NCBI GenBank assembly: GCA_947179485.1
Contig: OX359248.1
Location: 3,923,501 to 3,987,500 of the forward strand
Length of the DNA: 64,000 nt
Source: Allacma fusca
Taxonomy: Eukaryota > Arthropoda > Collembola > Symphypleona > Sminthuridae
Reading direction: 5' to 3'
Translations under genes and position numbers: made by a program
Shown: piece by piece, positions 38,964-44,881 of the stretch
Position numbering within the stretch: the first letter of the stretch is position 1
How the letters are laid out: each line of letters opens with the position of its first letter
Notes under the pieces: generated by a model
What the model was told of the DNA's origin: nothing
What the model saw: only the letters and a program-made list of their open reading frames with translations
Databases searched by the model: none

Positions 38964-40513
38964 CTCCGTGTGTGTATGGGAAGTCATATGCTTTTTGTTC
39001 TGAGAGTGTCGCATCTTGAATATTGTGTAGTTCACCCGGCAATCCACGTCCCTAACCAATTAGTCGGAGCTCCCATTGGTTCACCTAATGTCACCCTGGA
39101 ATGTAACATTGAGGCTTATCCCCGCTCCATTCACTTCTGGACGAAGGACCGAGGTACGTTGAACGTCTTGATTGTTTACTATTTCTCACTCCATTCTATA
39201 TATACATATGTATAGATACTTGTACATGCATATAGACACACACTCCCCGGAACTTGTGAACATTTCCAGGAGACTGGGTCTTGAGTTTATGAACTTCATT
39301 ATTAAACAATTAGCCACTGTTTTAAAGTAGCGTAACTAAAACACACATTCCGGAGAAAAAGAATCTCCTTGTAAAACTGTACCTTCCTTAATTGCTCACG
39401 TTCCAAGCAGGTACTGGCCTCCGACGAGAGGGATATCATTTAGGCTCGTCTTAGTACAAAACATGCATAATCCTCCCAATATTCCTATGCACTCTTCACA
39501 CAGTAATTTCCAACAAGTAAAGTACTTGAGATACCCCGTCAAGCTAAATATTTCCACCAGTCCAATTATTACAAAAGGTAACAGTTAATTACTCTGCATA
39601 GAATTAATTACACGGTAATACTATGCAATTATTAATCCAATTGGGACTTGATCCCTTCCGAACTATGGGATTTTCATGGGTACTTTCCTACCTACTGGGT
39701 GTTCAATTTAAAAATGAAGGACCACGATAACTGTTTATAAAAACAATTTTAAAAAAAATCTAAACAAAATTTAATTTGTGGTTACAATGAGATTATCGTC
39801 TGGAAAACACTTGGATAAGGTATATCTAATTATTCTAAATGATTTCTATTTAGTGTGCTGCAATGATAATATTGAGTAAAGAGCATTCTCAGGTTGCTCT
39901 TCTCCCAGGGACTAGTTATTGAATGAGTGATCTTCATCCGTGCTACACATGACAAGTCCTTTACTTGTAAGGATTCCCTTAAATCCTATTTAGTGCCATT
40001 TAATCCAGCAACTTGTTCGGCAAGAAAAGTGAAGCCACTCCTCCGAAAGTGCTCTACAAGTTTCTTCTCATTTTTGTATGAAAACCATGAGCCAGTCCGG
40101 GCCTCGGAAGTAGATAATTACGAAGAGAACATCTCCAGCACCCTTTTTTTGATACATCAAATGTATGTATGTAGATATATCCAAGAATCGAAAGTAGGGG
40201 AAGAATAGTTGAAGAGAAAAATTCTTGATCAAGTTGGAGGAGAGAAGAGGGCCGGTCCCGGCCCGTATGTAGAAATAGGGAAAAAAGTCAAGAAGCACAT
40301 TGTTGGAAGTGAAAGTTGGATGAAGGGAATGCCTATAACCATTTATGTATCTCAAGTGTATATCTATTTTTTGGAGTATCTACGTAAAGAGCTTGAACAA
40401 TTGAAGGCGTGAGAAGATGAATTATGGGGAAGAGAGAGTGACGGGAGATGTAGAAACGGAGCGAAATATTTTTCGCGAATGAACACACACTTTCATCTCG
40501 TTCCTTTTTTTTT

Positions 40514-40559
<46 letters not shown>

Positions 40560-43500
40560 CCAACGAGAGAATAGTACATGGCTCTTGACTCACAGTTGGC
40601 CAACCAGTTCACAATGTAATATTTTTCCAAGACATGGACTCACACTTGTTCCCCACTCTCCCGGCCATTCTTCCCATCTCTGTACACCAACAACATGGTC
40701 CGGGATTTTACTACAAACGGAATTACATGTTGTTAGATGAACATGACAGCCTTATGCTACCCTTCATTCCTTCACTTCCCCGTCCTTTTTTCCCTACTCC
40801 TTGGGAGTAAATACTTCGGAGCAATCTAGGAATGGAGGACGACAAGGGCAAAGTTTATATTACTCGTTCAGGATTCTTCACTCCATATAACTACTTTTAC
40901 ACTCTCCCGCCCCCCTCAACCTACGTATCTTTTCCTCCATTCAATAAAACATCAACAACAAGTTTCACACGCTGTCTGCCAACCGGCTCGGAATTATTAT
41001 ACCATCACTAAATAACTAGTCATTCTTTTCCAGACTCCACTCAACTTTATCAAAGCATGGACCCAACTTGCTTGTCTACACAAGTTCATCGGGAGAGTAC
41101 TGTATCAGAAGACAGACCAAGTTCCGTTCCCCAAATAAAACAGTTCCAAAATATTAAATATCGTTAATCCCCTCAAAATTCCAAATGCAACTTGAGAATT
41201 TTTTTCTACCGGAATTAGTGTCTAAAATAAGTGCAATAATATCAAATTAATTAGTACTCAATCTGACATATTCAGAATACTCGGGATTAATTAGTAACCT
41301 TTGAAGTCACATTTTGTACGCTCACAAAATTAACTGCGGACAAATGTCATTTATTTATTTTTTAAATTTTGGCTTTAGAGATTGTAAATATAAAGGCCAG
41401 TTTTTACAAGGGAGCATATAAAAATCCCAAATTTGCTCCGCTGATTTGACCCTTATTACATTATAACCGCCGGTGAGGAACCTTGAATTTTCCATGGAAC
41501 CTGCGCAAATTCAGGGAAGTGGAAACGTTTTTACCTCACTTTATTCCTCACGTGGCCCTGATGGGGAAGCTGTGCTGTGACACCCTGTACATAATTTAAA
41601 GACCCGAAAAATGCCTTTTGAGTAGCAAAAAAAAATATCTCAAGGGGAACACACACTCAAGACTCTTCCTATTGTACTTGATTCGTCTCCCCTTCTTCCT
41701 GGTTTGTTAAGAGGCAAAACTCAGCCCCAACAAAATATTTTAAAGCTAGAGTTACAGTAATCCTCTAAGTTTATAAAAATAATAAACAAGCCAAAGTCTT
41801 CACCACTGAGATTAAGTCCCTAGTTGTTCTTGTTGTGCCCGTTTTTTACACATTACTTTCTTCCCGTATTTTTTAACTCGTTATTTTTGCTCCTTAAGGC
41901 TCAACAATAACAATACTTACAAAGACTCGTTTTTTAGGGATCAATAGACTCAAGAACGCATTATTTGTTGATAAACTCATAAAACGGAGAATGTTTGTCG
42001 TTACGAGGAACATTTATCACTCGCACCCATGCAATTCATGAAGTGCTCCCTTCTAGAGTCACAGCCACAGCCACTTACATTCCCTTCCTACCAAAAAGTT
42101 ACTGTCTCGCTTGACAATAGAGCTATAAACACACAGCAGTGGGGAATTTATCCTAAAATAGATTCATCTTTTTATAAATAGGATTTTCAAAATTGTCAGT
42201 CATGCAGGCAGAGACCCTTGTTGGGAAACCCACAAGGTTGAAATATACAAATGGTTTTGCATCCCTATTTACATAACAATTAAGTACTTATTTGTATGCA
42301 AAGCAATGCTTACAATGTTACCAAATGAAACTACATGAATACTAAATATCCAGTGCAGTGCTACAAAAGTTAATGCTACAAGACTCTGTCCTAAAAATTT
42401 GTCTCCACAAAATTGAGGGGAAAAAACCAATCTTAATTTTTCCCCCTTTAACACAAACAACTGTACAAGGAGCTTTCATTATTAGGGAACTCCTTATGAA
42501 GATGATCTGCCTTGATCCACATATGTAATTATTATGTATTTATTAACTTTATCCTCATGTAATTTTTATCACTAATTATAGATAGATGAGTATCAAAATT
42601 ACAGATTGCTCCTTATGATTTTACGATTGTATTAAAAGGGGAAAAATTTTGGAGCGGAAGTCCTACAATAGTACTATATAAGAGATGGAGTTTCAAGGGC
42701 ATTGGAGTATAGTTACCTTAGTATAGTAATTTGATGATATGTTTGATTGCAGGCTCTTCAATGATCATCTCGACGGAGCGGTACGAAGTGAGGGAGATCC
42801 TCCGGTCAATGTTTGAAGTAAAGATGATTTTAATCATTCATTCGTTCCGACGGGCCGATGCGGGGTCGTACGAGTGCATTGCCAAGAACTCATTAGGCGA
42901 CAACCAAGGTGTCGTTAAACTTCATGGTGAGTAGGAAATTACTTTTTCAAATGACAGTCTCGTCTCTTATTGCCCTTCCGTGGGAGTATGTTATTGGGAG
43001 GGAGGAGAGAGGCCTCGTACATAGGGAATTGAGTCTGGACCCTGTAGGAAGTCTCTCTCTTACTCTCTCTCTCTTTCACTGCAACTAGACCTGATCAATT
43101 CCCCATCATGCTTATCTTCCTATCACCCATAAAATATAAGACGCCCATTAAATATAACTAACGGGGCTAAAATCGTCCCGTCACATTCACTCTTCCCTCT
43201 GTACATTTCAATTCTTTTTCTTCTGCCAAAAAAAATCCCAAGTATTCCCCGTCATCTTGATAATGCGGACGTCATTTGTGGGTGACCATACTCCCGATAT
43301 GACATTACTGCATGCCAGAACAAGTCTTTTCTCTTAGCATTAGAATTACTACCATGGGCTCAATAGCTCGGGGAACTATACTATACAGTCTACTATGGGA
43401 TAGTGAGAAGGGCTTGATTAAATGAGACTATCCTATCCTTGTGCCTTCCAGCTCTGAACTTGAATGATGACGACGATGGTGGAGGGGAGAAATCGAACAA

Positions 43501-43945
43501 ATCGCCTGGAAATGCCTTTGTATACGATAATGAGGAGAGTGAGTATGAGGAGGAGACGGTCGTTGTAACCCGCACTCCCGAGTCCAATAATCCCTACTAC
43601 AAGAACACCAAGGCAGGGGACCGGAACCGGAACAAGGGCAGAGAAGGGACCCGAGACCACGAGACGAGTCACAGTGGTCGAGGAACCAGCACTACCTCCA
43701 CTGGCCGTCATAAAAATACCCATCATACTTATACTAGCATTAATACTAATAATAATAATAATAATAAGAATGGAGGCTCTAATCAATTCCAAACTGTCAT
43801 TGTACCCGTCAACCCCTCGGAGAATTCCGACTCGTCATCTGCTCACATCACCCCACATTCCACATTTTTCCTTGTCCCGATCACCAGCACACTCCTCCTT
43901 ATCCTTAGGCTCCTAATTTCTCACTTAGTCCCTTCCTTCATTTAA
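13907..43945 (+). CDS. DIP/lachesin-type Ig-superfamily cell-adhesion gene (whole locus, 5' end missing)
   Basis: This is a Dpr-interacting-protein (DIP) type adhesion molecule. Members of this arthropod family are GPI-anchored cell-surface proteins with three Ig domains that pair with Dpr partners during synapse and axon wiring. Exons with compatible phases lie at 13907-13951 (tentative), 17864-17982, 31248-31433, 31562-31754, 35749-35877, 39031-39153, 42753-42926 and 43452-43945, about 487 residues in all. Each Ig domain has its cysteine pair (FTC/YMC, LNC/YLC, LEC/YEC). Family hallmarks include the IHTH and NPR motifs, the YMCQINTDPM strand, VVIPPDF before Ig2, and CIASNGVPP followed by a VPNQLVGAP segment before Ig3. 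N-glycosylation sequons are present in each domain. The protein ends in an acidic, Asn-rich linker and a hydrophobic tail fitting a GPI signal. The signal-peptide exon is not identified. Which DIP paralogue this is cannot be told here. Confidence 0.9.
17864..17982 (+). CDS. DIP-like gene exon: first half of Ig domain 1
   Basis: The exon lies between TTTTGCAG and GTGAGC (phase 1 to 0). It encodes the A-C strands of Ig1: PEFSKPLENVTVPLGRDATF followed by TCDVRGLGGYR, with the first Ig1 cysteine and an NVT glycosylation sequon. The YR/VGW junction with the next exon is at the usual place in this family. Confidence 0.9.
21878..21881. repeat. Target-site duplication (left copy), ATAC
   Basis: ATAC immediately outside the left LTR, repeated at 31044-31047 immediately outside the right LTR. 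Four to six bp is usual for Ty3/Gypsy integrases. Confidence 0.9.
21882..22398 (-). repeat. 3' LTR (517 bp)
   Basis: Identical to the copy at 30527-31043. On the element strand TATAAATAAA (22053-22044) could serve as TATA box and, through its AATAAA, as polyadenylation signal, placing the U5 end about 160 nt long. The middle of the LTR is dense in short perfect hairpins: CGTTACATC/GATGTAACG at 22202-22225, TCGGCT/AGCCGA at 22241-22254 and GTTGTG/CACAAC around 22321-22337. Confidence 0.96.
22044..22053 (-). promoter_or_regulatory. LTR TATA box / poly(A) signal candidate
   Basis: The element-strand motif TATAAATAAA lies about 160 nt before the LTR's 3' edge. The same motif is at 30689-30698 in the 5' LTR, where it could position transcription start. 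Inferred from motif and location only. Confidence 0.4.
22399..22664 (-). other. 3' untranslated region of the element, lacking a clear polypurine tract
   Basis: A non-coding stretch between the ORF4 stop and the 3' LTR. The bases abutting the LTR on the element strand read GACCGCGCGGGA, so only GGGA is purine. A GGGG..CCCC near-palindrome surrounds an AAAATTTT core at 22413-22430. A canonical long polypurine tract is not evident, so second-strand priming may use an atypical site. Confidence 0.5.
22665..23612 (-). CDS. Retrotransposon ORF4: signal-peptide / transmembrane protein, Env-like
   Basis: A 315-residue ORF. Its first ATG (23612) opens a hydrophobic signal-like stretch (MIFLFIFACECAPLG). 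Next come an Ala/Gly-rich hydrophobic segment at about residues 81-99 (AVKVMAAGAALMIAPPIISK), a Pro/Ser-rich linker, an NIT glycosylation sequon in a helical stretch, a membrane segment at about 236-260 ending in YCYYRYRQRNR, and a 49-residue basic, Asn/Pro-rich tail. This layout (signal, fusion-peptide-like segment, one C-terminal anchor) is Env-like, but I see no furin site and no family I recognise. The ATG lies 5 nt after the ORF3 stop, suggesting reinitiation or a spliced subgenomic RNA. The frame is also open upstream as far as an ATG at 24590, overlapping the pol stop (641 residues if used). I prefer the internal start because it creates the signal peptide. Confidence 0.7.
   Translation of the reverse strand: MIFLFIFACECAPLGIWGSLPNLSKLTGAGTKLNMARTNSMHKMVPIQRSVSIQSLPSMAQNGNKNFNLPMQAAPAKKNNAVKVMAAGAALMIAPPIISKILDFIPSRSNTFPEIPKPDQESLPSTQPTPSPLEKRLLINSPLTIDNYNDDTLKPFKDVNKYDANITQLLEEWKSIHNSFLSLQNKKDEPGQTVTITTTLSPPVHAKQTAPEPIPPVLPVPKMEIGVGEGDSQVLLRIFTLSSTALSTIIGFGLIIYGLYCYYRYRQRNRQNSRISHALPSAYFINNPRPHNNDPYPPIVALNNLSNQLSARTPA
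23618..24577 (-). CDS. Retrotransposon ORF3: unrecognised 319-residue protein
   Basis: An intact ORF whose ATG (24577) lies 5 nt after the pol stop and which ends in TAA TAA just before ORF4. Residues 1 to about 185 have the mixed hydrophobic/charged composition of a folded domain, with motifs such as GINPAIRLSDNPWTELIKVY and FRHVAVGIVLPDQIPSLLDQ and four cysteines in the first 80 residues. The remainder is Pro/Thr/Gln-rich and ends NEQGEFVEAPSSFQP. There is no signal peptide or membrane segment. By position it replaces the N-terminal part of an envelope gene, so it may be a surface-subunit analogue, a capsid/assembly accessory or something new. I do not recognise the family. Confidence 0.7.
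   Translation of the reverse strand: MTSNNPQSPPVYPYVPGIVQYPTTLGINPAIRLSDNPWTELIKVYLPGTPDTLICCPVSICTVQIFPYQFADASGNELHCYDSSIPILKRTFRHVAVGIVLPDQIPSLLDQLSATYFQATVKQSQMWNEFLLQLRDAPPNYVSATPVISIDPQIRFEQISRAWLESANTCAIQTRRSNWVKKHGPRQGPTLTLPQQLLTTAPPDPIQNPLAQPPQQDPVHIPSLPKVTSPEVMTTVCQTRPLPTLTPGPPPTTHMMTGTTHVKPPQQWTPTTGTVIDLRPQPIMETIQLTPLHQPHRIYPELVLNEQGEFVEAPSSFQP
24583..28374 (-). CDS. Retrotransposon Pol polyprotein (PR-RT-RNaseH-IN)
   Basis: The ORF has 1,263 codons from its first ATG. The aspartic protease has DTGA at residues 19-22. The reverse transcriptase runs from about 290, with FPLPRIDDLL, the SPLDLFSGYYQ segment and catalytic YIDD at about 440. RNase H starts with YTDAS at about 586 and has WGATEKECLAV. 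Integrase follows with an H2C2 zinc finger (about 808-841) and catalytic residues in MDLLGPF (about 870), LISDGAAEF (about 928) and HGVVERLNQ (about 963). The RWVGPYTITY stretch near 1,098 is the GPY/F module, and no chromodomain follows. All active-site residues are present. The frame is open upstream of the ATG for 91 codons, overlapping gag in the -1 frame, so Pol is probably made as a Gag-Pol fusion by frameshifting rather than from this ATG. Confidence 0.95.
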   Translation of the reverse strand: MCPYIMCYFDDVSIDALIDTGASHNLIQKNHIPSSAVITPCPQRFVITADKARIPTSHIASLTFQLDNYFYTTEAHVLETLTPPLILGCKFITQFDFHIHLNSNSLYNSHVCHYFRKHAYSATCSSECGCSSPVKTLFTIQLPPRHQMYVPTTPLHTSHTTFFNPHPLIEKQYKVIFPPVINPAKNVLLATNISTSTQIIPADTLLGHAQRYDFTQSLNTAPVIPQNPTPFTPEQIHSLNINPKLRPAERASIISLLNKYSYLFAWTLMDLQVCTLPPMRIRLNSDTPVQAKPYRLSTTEREILKQELDKLIQAGIIVPCENSNYSTPVFLVRQKLGKWRLVCDFQKLNKITIDEIFPLPRIDDLLFQLRNAAYFSPLDLFSGYYQALIHPDDQHLTAIVTEFGLYMYLRVCFGLKNAPAYFQRLATRTLGTLRYTHAVSYIDDIIPYSKDFPSHLVAIELVFQRLARVNFRMNPKKCFFGMQEHVVFGFFLSQKGLSTESAKVAAIMQQPKPNNLETLRKFLGTIGYYRRFIWNFAQIAAPLQGLLKKHSLYHWSPDCDKAFLSLKNALCTAPVLRHYDPTLPCILYTDASNLAIAGILHQHFEDGEHPIYFISRALTPAEKNWGATEKECLAVVFATRKLREFLYLKPFIIVTDHHALCYLKCQRNPTARLTRMAVILEQFRYVIRYKKGTLHRNVDGVSRCPYALSTTKDTEDDLTIPGLSAQSPTSSPTPLPAIPLINPADLKHAQAIDHTLNKLLQKKRSKLIPNDDGIYFIQFNPRNPKLLVIPKAMIPIVLQNAHNHPLGGHLNFQRTLARLRPFYWWRSITSDTFKHCTHCPECQSRQHMTKLRMDSLKNIPIKIPASTYAMDLLGPFRETPRGNKYVLVLTDLFTKWVHTSLLPNREAAHIAMHLESFILTFPGMSILISDGAAEFKSATLQELLKRFNITHNVSMPFHPRSHGVVERLNQTLAIMLSKFVSDNQLDWDIFVPYVITAYNTSEHSVTKISPFQAFFGRAPPAPLLNSIPNTLLQMTQLSASQVKIMHQRISQLIKKAQLQAKERFDAMYQPLEFKVGSHVRFYLPQRKIGLSDKLLCRWVGPYTITYIDKNNNADLVLTFPSTKLRPSIKCHLSQLKLIKIDLGDGIIHPEYVYTTEDQHEFDAWLTQFPSDTPDSGSSLTSPIRKDSTRPSRKMKLQPSTSSEDSPVKRLTSPPPNFSPQTFGYHSTKLKSILKPPQPIDTNHPLRRSARLRNKTKKVTFSHV
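28395..30005 (-). CDS. Retrotransposon Gag polyprotein
   Basis: A 536-residue structural protein. The N-terminal about 160 residues are basic and then strongly proline-rich (runs of PPPLP), unlike most short Gypsy Gags. The central part, about 180-375, is the capsid-like helical region (HDFIIDVQRVVAQYQWDWP; FTALRERYAKPRQVYLNQLI). An RG-rich and poly-Asn region follows, then one CCHC zinc knuckle, CYNCNKFGHISRDC, at residues 441-454, and an Asn/Arg-rich tail. The start is the ATG at 30005, about 520 nt downstream of the 5' LTR. The poly-Asn run is encoded by a TTA/TTG microsatellite at 28721-28763 and may vary in length between copies. Confidence 0.94.
   Translation of the reverse strand: MSDKKKPSASKPDPKPSTSRVTRKNSDPDLKDASELAKVLQQAKAKAKATTSSSKKTPLLPPPLPINTPPPPPVPPVIPPAQVSPPRTPSPQYSTPPGTPPPLSLPPPLPPPLPALPLVTPVTRTVPSFKRQILKARKIQHFSRHGPSTKTRKVKPFKMAAAAAATPVNVTVNTAPIHSIVDFQKIKQFLPATHDVHDFIIDVQRVVAQYQWDWPTLQGHTPNLLARDPFQWLQTQLAIAPPTIVSIDTFFTALRERYAKPRQVYLNQLISRKQKDNETSAKFLYDVDSICTRYDPTMSQPDPVAWGMEGLLPKYKSAAAGFPFTSIAALVRFCEQREFADTTAGPSDMAAKVKSLEETIQKLTLSDAPNAQANFAFVPGRGRGRGNGRGNSHNNNHRGNQGNIHQPVPHQPRGNNNNNNNNNNNNNNRGQNQNPHKGMQCYNCNKFGHISRDCRSGNQQRGPNQRGQGPRPNFRNNNFRGNNNGFRNNQNNGNNRRNDQNAHRLEISFNPNPPQTNQNPQNHFANLQYPSITYPQ
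28595..28638 (-). promoter_or_regulatory. Programmed -1 ribosomal frameshift signal (gag-pol)
   Basis: On the element strand the heptamer GGGAAAC (28638-28632) sits in phase G GGA AAC relative to gag, directly after the zinc knuckle. The pol frame's last upstream stop (TGA, 28650-28648) lies just 9 nt before it, so a -1 slip here enters a frame open all the way into protease. After an 8-nt spacer a stem can form: 28623-28620 with 28598-28595, 28619-28617 with 28602-28600, and 28615-28612 with 28608-28605, closing a GCG loop (11 pairs). GGGAAAC is an established slippery heptamer in retroviruses such as Mason-Pfizer monkey virus gag-pro. Confidence 0.8.
28721..28763. repeat. TTA/TTG trinucleotide repeat inside gag
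   Basis: Encodes the poly-asparagine tract of Gag on the minus strand. Being trinucleotide, length changes keep the frame. Confidence 0.9.
30006..30526 (-). other. Retrotransposon 5' leader with primer-binding site
   Basis: The leader lies between the 5' LTR and the gag ATG. The base directly after the LTR begins TGGTGGCCTTTGTAAAAC on the element strand (30526-30509). TGG pairs with a tRNA 3' CCA, as expected of a primer-binding site with no spacer. The first eight bases fit the 3' end of tRNA-Ile(AAU), but the match does not continue, so the primer tRNA is unresolved. The packaging signal is probably in this leader; I see no ORF that looks coding. Confidence 0.7.
30527..31043 (-). repeat. 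5' LTR (517 bp)
   Basis: Identical to 21882-22398. As the upstream LTR for the antisense element it drives transcription toward lower coordinates, away from the host exon that begins 204 bp beyond its outer edge. Confidence 0.96.
31044..31047. repeat. Target-site duplication (right copy), ATAC
   Basis: Matches 21878-21881. The insertion point is 200 bp from the 3' splice site at 31247. Confidence 0.9.
31248..31433 (+). CDS. DIP-like gene exon: second half of Ig domain 1
   Basis: The exon lies between ACCGCAG and GTAAGAG, phase 0 to 0, 62 codons. It encodes VGWVKADSKAIQAIHTHVI, the NPRVFVSHSGHTEWHLHIK strands and the second Ig1 cysteine in YMCQINTDPMISQ. Near-identical spacing of these motifs in arthropod DIP proteins makes this the most diagnostic exon. 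Confidence 0.95.
31562..31754 (+). CDS. DIP-like gene exon: first part of Ig domain 2
   Basis: Follows a 128-bp intron (AAAAG acceptor, GTAAGT donor), phase 0 to 1. It encodes the linker VVIPPDF, the acidic EETSGD segment, the first Ig2 cysteine (KLNCNAKGHP) and the tryptophan of PTIQWRREN, plus an NIT glycosylation sequon. Confidence 0.94.
31755..35748 (+). other. 4.0-kb intron, no gene
   Basis: Contains a CT tract (32453-32472), a GT tract (34187-34211) and a CT tract (35683-35701). A perfect 11-bp inverted repeat CCATGGGGAAA/TTTCCCCATGG (1999-2009 and 2056-2066 after 30,000) flanks a doubled ATTGGACAAT motif. No coding sequence is supported. Confidence 0.7.
31999..32066. repeat. 11-bp inverted repeat around a tandem ATTGGACAAT pair
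   Basis: Arms 31999-32009 and 32056-32066 are perfect reverse complements. Between them TTGGACAAT occurs twice, about 22 bp apart, next to CTTTCTCCAG-like sequence similar to the minisatellite at 44.6 kb. Confidence 0.6.
35749..35877 (+). CDS. DIP-like gene exon: second part of Ig domain 2
   Basis: Acceptor TTATTTAG, donor GTAAGT, phase 1 to 1. It encodes YEGNILRLLKVTRADMGAY and CIASNGVPPTISKRITVSVH, with the second Ig2 cysteine. The DMGAYLCIASNGVPP block is characteristic of the DIP/lachesin group. Confidence 0.95.
37533..37573. repeat. GA microsatellite
   Basis: (GA)n with minor interruptions inside the intron between Ig2 and Ig3 exons. Confidence 0.85.
38191..38440. repeat. Diverged 28-bp minisatellite
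   Basis: About eight imperfect copies of a 28-bp unit typified by GTCTTTATACGAACAGCTCT plus GTACAAAA. The unit is not a multiple of three and shifts frame between copies, so the open frames across it are not evidence of a protein. Confidence 0.75.
39031..39153 (+). CDS. DIP-like gene exon: first half of Ig domain 3
   Basis: Acceptor TTGTGTAG, donor GTACGT, phase 1 to 1. It encodes HPAIHVPNQLVGAPIGSPNV and TLECNIEAYPRSIHFWTKDR, with the first Ig3 cysteine and an NVT sequon. The HP.I.VPNQLVGAP segment is a family hallmark. Confidence 0.95.
39154..42752 (+). other. 3.6-kb intron, no gene
   Basis: AT-rich non-coding sequence with a CT array at 40516-40558. I see no exon, RNA gene or transposon end in it. 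Confidence 0.65.
40516..40558. repeat. CT microsatellite
   Basis: Nearly pure (CT)n of about 40 bp after a T-rich run. Confidence 0.88.
42753..42926 (+). CDS. DIP-like gene exon: second half of Ig domain 3
   Basis: Acceptor GATTGCAG, donor GTGAGT, phase 1 to 1. It encodes STERYEVREILRSMFEVKMI, LIIHSFRRADAGSYECIAKN and SLGDNQGVVKLH, giving the second Ig3 cysteine and closing the third domain. Confidence 0.94.
43452..43945 (+). CDS. DIP-like gene terminal exon: acidic/Asn-rich linker and GPI signal
   Basis: The acceptor CCTTCCAG enters in phase 1 and the stop is TAA at 43943-43945. The exon encodes a 163-residue tail: DDDD-GGG, an acidic ESEYEEE run, a basic low-complexity stretch, poly-Asn, then FQTVIVPVNPSENSDSSSAH followed by a hydrophobic end (STFFLVPITSTLLLILRLLI). 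The small-residue patch SDSSSA followed by a hydrophobic C-terminus fits a GPI-attachment signal, as known for DIPs. The alternative is a short transmembrane tail. Confidence 0.88.
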
Positions 43946-44569
43946 ATAGTTTTTCTTTTTTTTAAAAAAGGTAACCATATATATGCAATAATATCATAAT
44001 TTCGTACTCCAACAAATAACCCTCATTTTTGTTTTAGTACTTATGCCAAATAATAAGTATGGACAGTGCTCTTATGGAGCAACGTGTGTATCACATACAT
44101 ATGTAGTAGATGCAATATTGTTTGTAACTAGAATATATTATGAGACAAAGTTGACAGGACAAAAGTTTCCCTTTTTTGTTGGGTGCTACATAATATGTAC
44201 GTATGGTAGGTATAAGATAAAGGAAAACACTTTAAACTGAATGAGTCATCTGGAAAGAAATCATTTCCGTTGTAATATGTAAATTAATTATGTATAACCT
44301 AAAAACATGATGCTCCGTTCTAGATGATATACATATGACTGGATAGCTTTTGCAGTGTTAAATGAGTATGAGTAATATACACACAGAGTGGGCAATCCGC
44401 AAGGTACCCTCTGGACTGATTGTTCATGAATAATCATAAAATGTTAGTTTAAAAAACGCCAAGTCCGTTGCTTCCTTCAAGTGTATATTTGCTTTCTTTC
44501 GTAGTCTTGCTGTACTGTTTCATGTAGAATTCCACTTTCTCCACACGAAAATCCGTTTTTTAAACTGAA

Positions 44570-44881
44570 ACTTTCTCCAGGTGAAAACTCACTTTCTCCA
44601 GGTGAAAATTCACTTTCTCCAGGTGAAAATTCACTTTCTCCAGGTGAAAACTCACTTTCTCCAGGTGAAAATTCACTTTCTCCAGGTGAAAATTCACTTT
44701 CTCCAGGTGAAAACTCACTTTCTCCAGGTGAAAATTCACTTTCTCCAGGTGAAAATTCACTTTCTCCAGGTGAAAATTCACTTTCTCCAGGTGAAAATTC
44801 ACTTTCTCCAGGTGAAAATTCACTTTCTCCAGGTGAAAATTCACTTTCTCCAGGTGAAAATTCACTTTCTTCAGGTGAAAG
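44570..44881. repeat. 21-bp minisatellite, about 15 copies
   Basis: About 15 head-to-tail copies of ACTTTCTCCAGGTGAAAATT plus C, almost identical, varying mainly AATTC/AACTC. Decayed copies continue to about 45060 and before 44570. Because 21 bp is seven codons, several frames read as heptapeptide repeats; I regard them as by-products. Each unit carries a CTTTCTCCAG acceptor-like and a CAGGTGAAA donor-like word on the + strand. Confidence 0.95.

Larger units (their letters stand above)
35878..39030 (+). other. 3.2-kb intron with pyrimidine-skewed and repeat segments
   Basis: Between about 36020 and 36400 the + strand is strongly C/T-rich with many ACTTTC words. GA arrays lie at 37216-37256 and 37533-37573, CA at 37801-37822 and GT at 38935-38963. 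A decayed 28-bp minisatellite lies at 38191-38440. No coding exon is supported. Confidence 0.7.

Noticed and set aside
44570-44881. CRISPR-like regular array
   Set aside because: Units are contiguous with no unique spacers and the genome is eukaryotic; it is a minisatellite.
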